From Yinghuangia elevatio (GTDB taxonomy: Bacteria; Actinomycetota; Actinomycetes; Streptomycetales; Streptomycetaceae), in NCBI RefSeq assembly GCF_040649515.1, contig NZ_JBEZFP010000185.1, positions 1 through 16,578 of the forward strand: 16,578 nucleotides of DNA, given 5' to 3'. The position numbers were made by a program, and so were the translations under genes. Of this stretch, positions 14,718 through 16,578 are shown piece after piece. Positions within the stretch are counted from its first letter, which is position 1, and each line of letters begins with the position of its first letter. A model generated the notes under the pieces. That model saw only the letters and a list, made by a program, of their open reading frames with translations. It made no database searches and was not told the DNA's origin.

Positions 14718-16522
14718 GCGCCGAACTCGTGCGGGGCCAGAACCTGCCGCTGCCCGAGCCGCACGTCGCGGTCGACCTCACCGCCCAGTGCCCGGTCGAA
14801 GTCGTCGCCGTGCTGCTCGACGCGAGCCTGAAGGTCCGCGACGACGGCGACGTGCTGCAGCGCGACGGCCGTACCGTGGCCGGATTGTCGCTGCGCGCAC
14901 AGGGTGTCGACGTGGACCTGTCGGCGCTCCCCGCGGACGTCGACCGGGTGATCGTCGCGGCGACCGTCGAGGGCGGCGGTGTGGACCGCTTCGGTGCGGT
15001 GGCCGCCCCGGTCGCAAGTGTCACCTCCGGTGGTGCGCCGATCGCCGTGTTCACCATCACCGACCTGGGCAGCGAGCGCGCGATCCAGACCGTCGAGCTG
15101 TACCGCCGCCAGGGCGCGTGGAAGGTCCGCGCCGTGGGGCAGGGGTACGACGGCGGCCTCGACGCGCTGCTGCGCGACGTGGGCGTCGAACTGCGCGCCC
15201 CGATCGTGGACCGCGTGCGCATGCTGCTGGCCGGTCCGGCCGCGCCCGCGCACAGCGCCGCGAGCACCCCCGGTCCGGCGACCCCGCAGTCGTCCGGTCG
15301 TCCGGACGCGCAGCCGGTCCCGCCAATCGCCGGATTCCCGTCAGCCCCGTCGCCGGCGCCCTCCACCGCGGGCATGAGCGACGCGCAGCGGGAGGCGGCC
15401 GCGCTGGAGGCGCGCCGCCAGGTCGAGCGGCTCTACGAGCAGGTGTGGGGCATCTTCGAGGACGCCGCGCGCTCCGCCGCGTCGTACCGCTCGTCGGTCG
15501 GCTACGCGGACAACAGGCTCGACAAGGACCTGGAGGACGTGCTGAACGACCCGGCGGCGCGTACCTCGCCCGCCGGCCTCGCGCAGCAGGACGCGGCGCG
15601 TGCCAAGCACCGCGAGCTGATCGAGCGCGCGCGTGCCGGGCTCGACAAGGACTCCGCCCAACTCGCGGCCGAGGTCGCGCAGTTGGAGCCGAAGCTGCCG
15701 CCGGAGATGGCGCGCTGGGACTCCCCGGCGTGGGCCGGGTGGCGGGCTCCCGAGGACACCGCGCTGGCGATGCGCCTCGGCGACCTGCACCTGCCGGAGA
15801 ACCCGCAGCTGCGGATCCCCATGGTGCTGCGGCTGCCGATGGAGCGCGGCCTGTGGATCGACAGCGGCGCGTCCGGTGTCGACGGCGACGTGGCCGGTGT
15901 CGCGGACGAGGCGGTGCGGGCGCGGGCGACCGAGCTCGCGGTGACGCTGTCCGCGCGCATGCTCGCGGCGTTCCCGGTCGGCGACCTGAAGCTGCATGTC
16001 GTGGACCCGGAGGGCAAGGGCGCGGCGGCGGGCCCGTTCGCGCCGCTGGCCGCCAGCGGGCTGCTCGTCGGTCCCGCGGCGACCACCGCGCCCGAGGTGT
16101 CGGCGATGATGTCGCGGCTGATGGACCGGGTCGAGCTGGCGCGCATGGCACTGGAGAGCGGCGCGACCGACTCGCTGCCGGAGCACATCGACTTCAGCCG
16201 CCAACTGCTGGTCGTGCACGGCTTCCCGTACGCCTTCGACGACCGCACGATGACGCAGCTGCGGCACCTCGTCGAGGAGGGGCCGCGGGTGGGCGTGCAC
16301 GTGATGGTGGTCGGGAGCCGTGCGGACGCGCAGTCCTTCGGCCCGCTGCTCGACCCGCTGTGGCGGGCGATGCTGCGGCTGACGCCGATTCCCGAGGACC
16401 ACATCGCGGACCCGTGGGTGGGGCACGCGTGGACGTACACGCCCGACCTGCCCTCGGACGGCACCGGCGTCACGCAGACGCTCCTGACGTGGGTCGCGTC
16501 GAGTGCGGCGGGCGGCCGCTGA
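14714..16522 (+). CDS. TerD-like protein fused to a degenerate FtsK/EccC-like domain
   Basis: A 602-residue protein. Residues 1-160 are TerD-like: LLDASLKV matches the DLDAS strand, VDVDLSALP matches the central strand, and WKVRAVGQGYDGGL ends it. The calcium loop GDN-x-G-DDE is missing, so Ca2+ binding is doubtful. Residues 172-220 are a Pro/Ser/Ala linker, and 221-330 are charged helices, likely coiled coil. Residues 365-590 follow the strand order of FtsK/SpoIIIE and EccC ATPases (GLWIDSG at 379-385, LKLHVVDPEGKG, LLVVHGFPYAFDD at 498-510, VGVHVMVVGSR). No Walker A Gly-Lys-Ser/Thr is present, and His-Gly replaces the Walker B Asp-Glu. ATG 14714 follows AGGGGGG by 7 bases. It may act as a scaffold in a Ter-type stress complex. 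The fold of the second half is my reading by pattern. Confidence 0.75.
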   Translation: MSAELVRGQNLPLPEPHVAVDLTAQCPVEVVAVLLDASLKVRDDGDVLQRDGRTVAGLSLRAQGVDVDLSALPADVDRVIVAATVEGGGVDRFGAVAAPVASVTSGGAPIAVFTITDLGSERAIQTVELYRRQGAWKVRAVGQGYDGGLDALLRDVGVELRAPIVDRVRMLLAGPAAPAHSAASTPGPATPQSSGRPDAQPVPPIAGFPSAPSPAPSTAGMSDAQREAAALEARRQVERLYEQVWGIFEDAARSAASYRSSVGYADNRLDKDLEDVLNDPAARTSPAGLAQQDAARAKHRELIERARAGLDKDSAQLAAEVAQLEPKLPPEMARWDSPAWAGWRAPEDTALAMRLGDLHLPENPQLRIPMVLRLPMERGLWIDSGASGVDGDVAGVADEAVRARATELAVTLSARMLAAFPVGDLKLHVVDPEGKGAAAGPFAPLAASGLLVGPAATTAPEVSAMMSRLMDRVELARMALESGATDSLPEHIDFSRQLLVVHGFPYAFDDRTMTQLRHLVEEGPRVGVHVMVVGSRADAQSFGPLLDPLWRAMLRLTPIPEDHIADPWVGHAWTYTPDLPSDGTGVTQTLLTWVASSAAGGR

Positions 16523-16578
16523 CAGACGGGCAGTTCGCATCGGACGTGCGGCGGGGCGGGACCGGAGAGGTGCCGCCC

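Overview
The window is about 16.6 kb of very GC-rich DNA, with strong G/C bias at third codon positions, many GTG starts and GC-rich hairpins lacking T-tracts. This is typical of a high-GC actinomycete. The mix of a TolB-like/MFS pair, coaE close to uvrB and TerD-family genes next to uvrB points most to a streptomycete-like organism. I infer this from gene content only, so the genus is uncertain.

Layout: (1) 1-286, a non-coding or doubtful stretch with a perfect 12-bp tandem array. (2) 287-2711, an MFS permease overlapping a membrane-anchored TolB/WD40-like beta-propeller protein. (3) 2712-3090, a 379-bp gene-free region. (4) 3091-6819, a tight four-gene cassette: PAP2 phosphatase, UbiA-type polyprenyl-phosphate phosphoribosyltransferase, DprE1 and DprE2. 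This is the complete mycobacterial route from phosphoribosyl diphosphate to polyprenyl-phospho-arabinofuranose. (5) 6831-6881, a long hairpin terminator shared with the convergent minus-strand gene 6895-8556, a lipoprotein with the N,N-dimethylformamidase large-subunit fold. (6) 8557-8850, a divergent intergenic region. (7) coaE, then a GT-C-like multi-pass membrane glycosyltransferase candidate, then uvrB. (8) terD and a TerD-like protein fused to an FtsK/EccC-like domain that appears to have lost its ATPase motifs.

How they may work together: the four-gene cassette should make a lipid-linked D-arabinofuranose donor on the cytoplasmic side of the membrane. The GT-C-like protein, 2.8 kb downstream, is the only visible candidate in the window for using such a donor outside the membrane. 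That link is inference. UvrB and the TerD proteins form a stress and DNA-damage neighbourhood. I see a RecA-NDp/PafBC-type promoter at a leaderless uvrB and a candidate ECF-sigma promoter upstream of terD.

The most noteworthy points are the arabinose-donor cassette away from the usual mycobacterial arabinan genes, Thr at the DprE1 position equivalent to the benzothiazinone target Cys387, an apparent pseudo-ATPase TerD fusion, two short leader ORFs coupled by ATGA overlaps, and a DMFase-like lipoprotein that keeps a plausible Tyr-Tyr-Glu iron site. No tRNA, rRNA, CRISPR array, insertion sequence or phage gene was seen.
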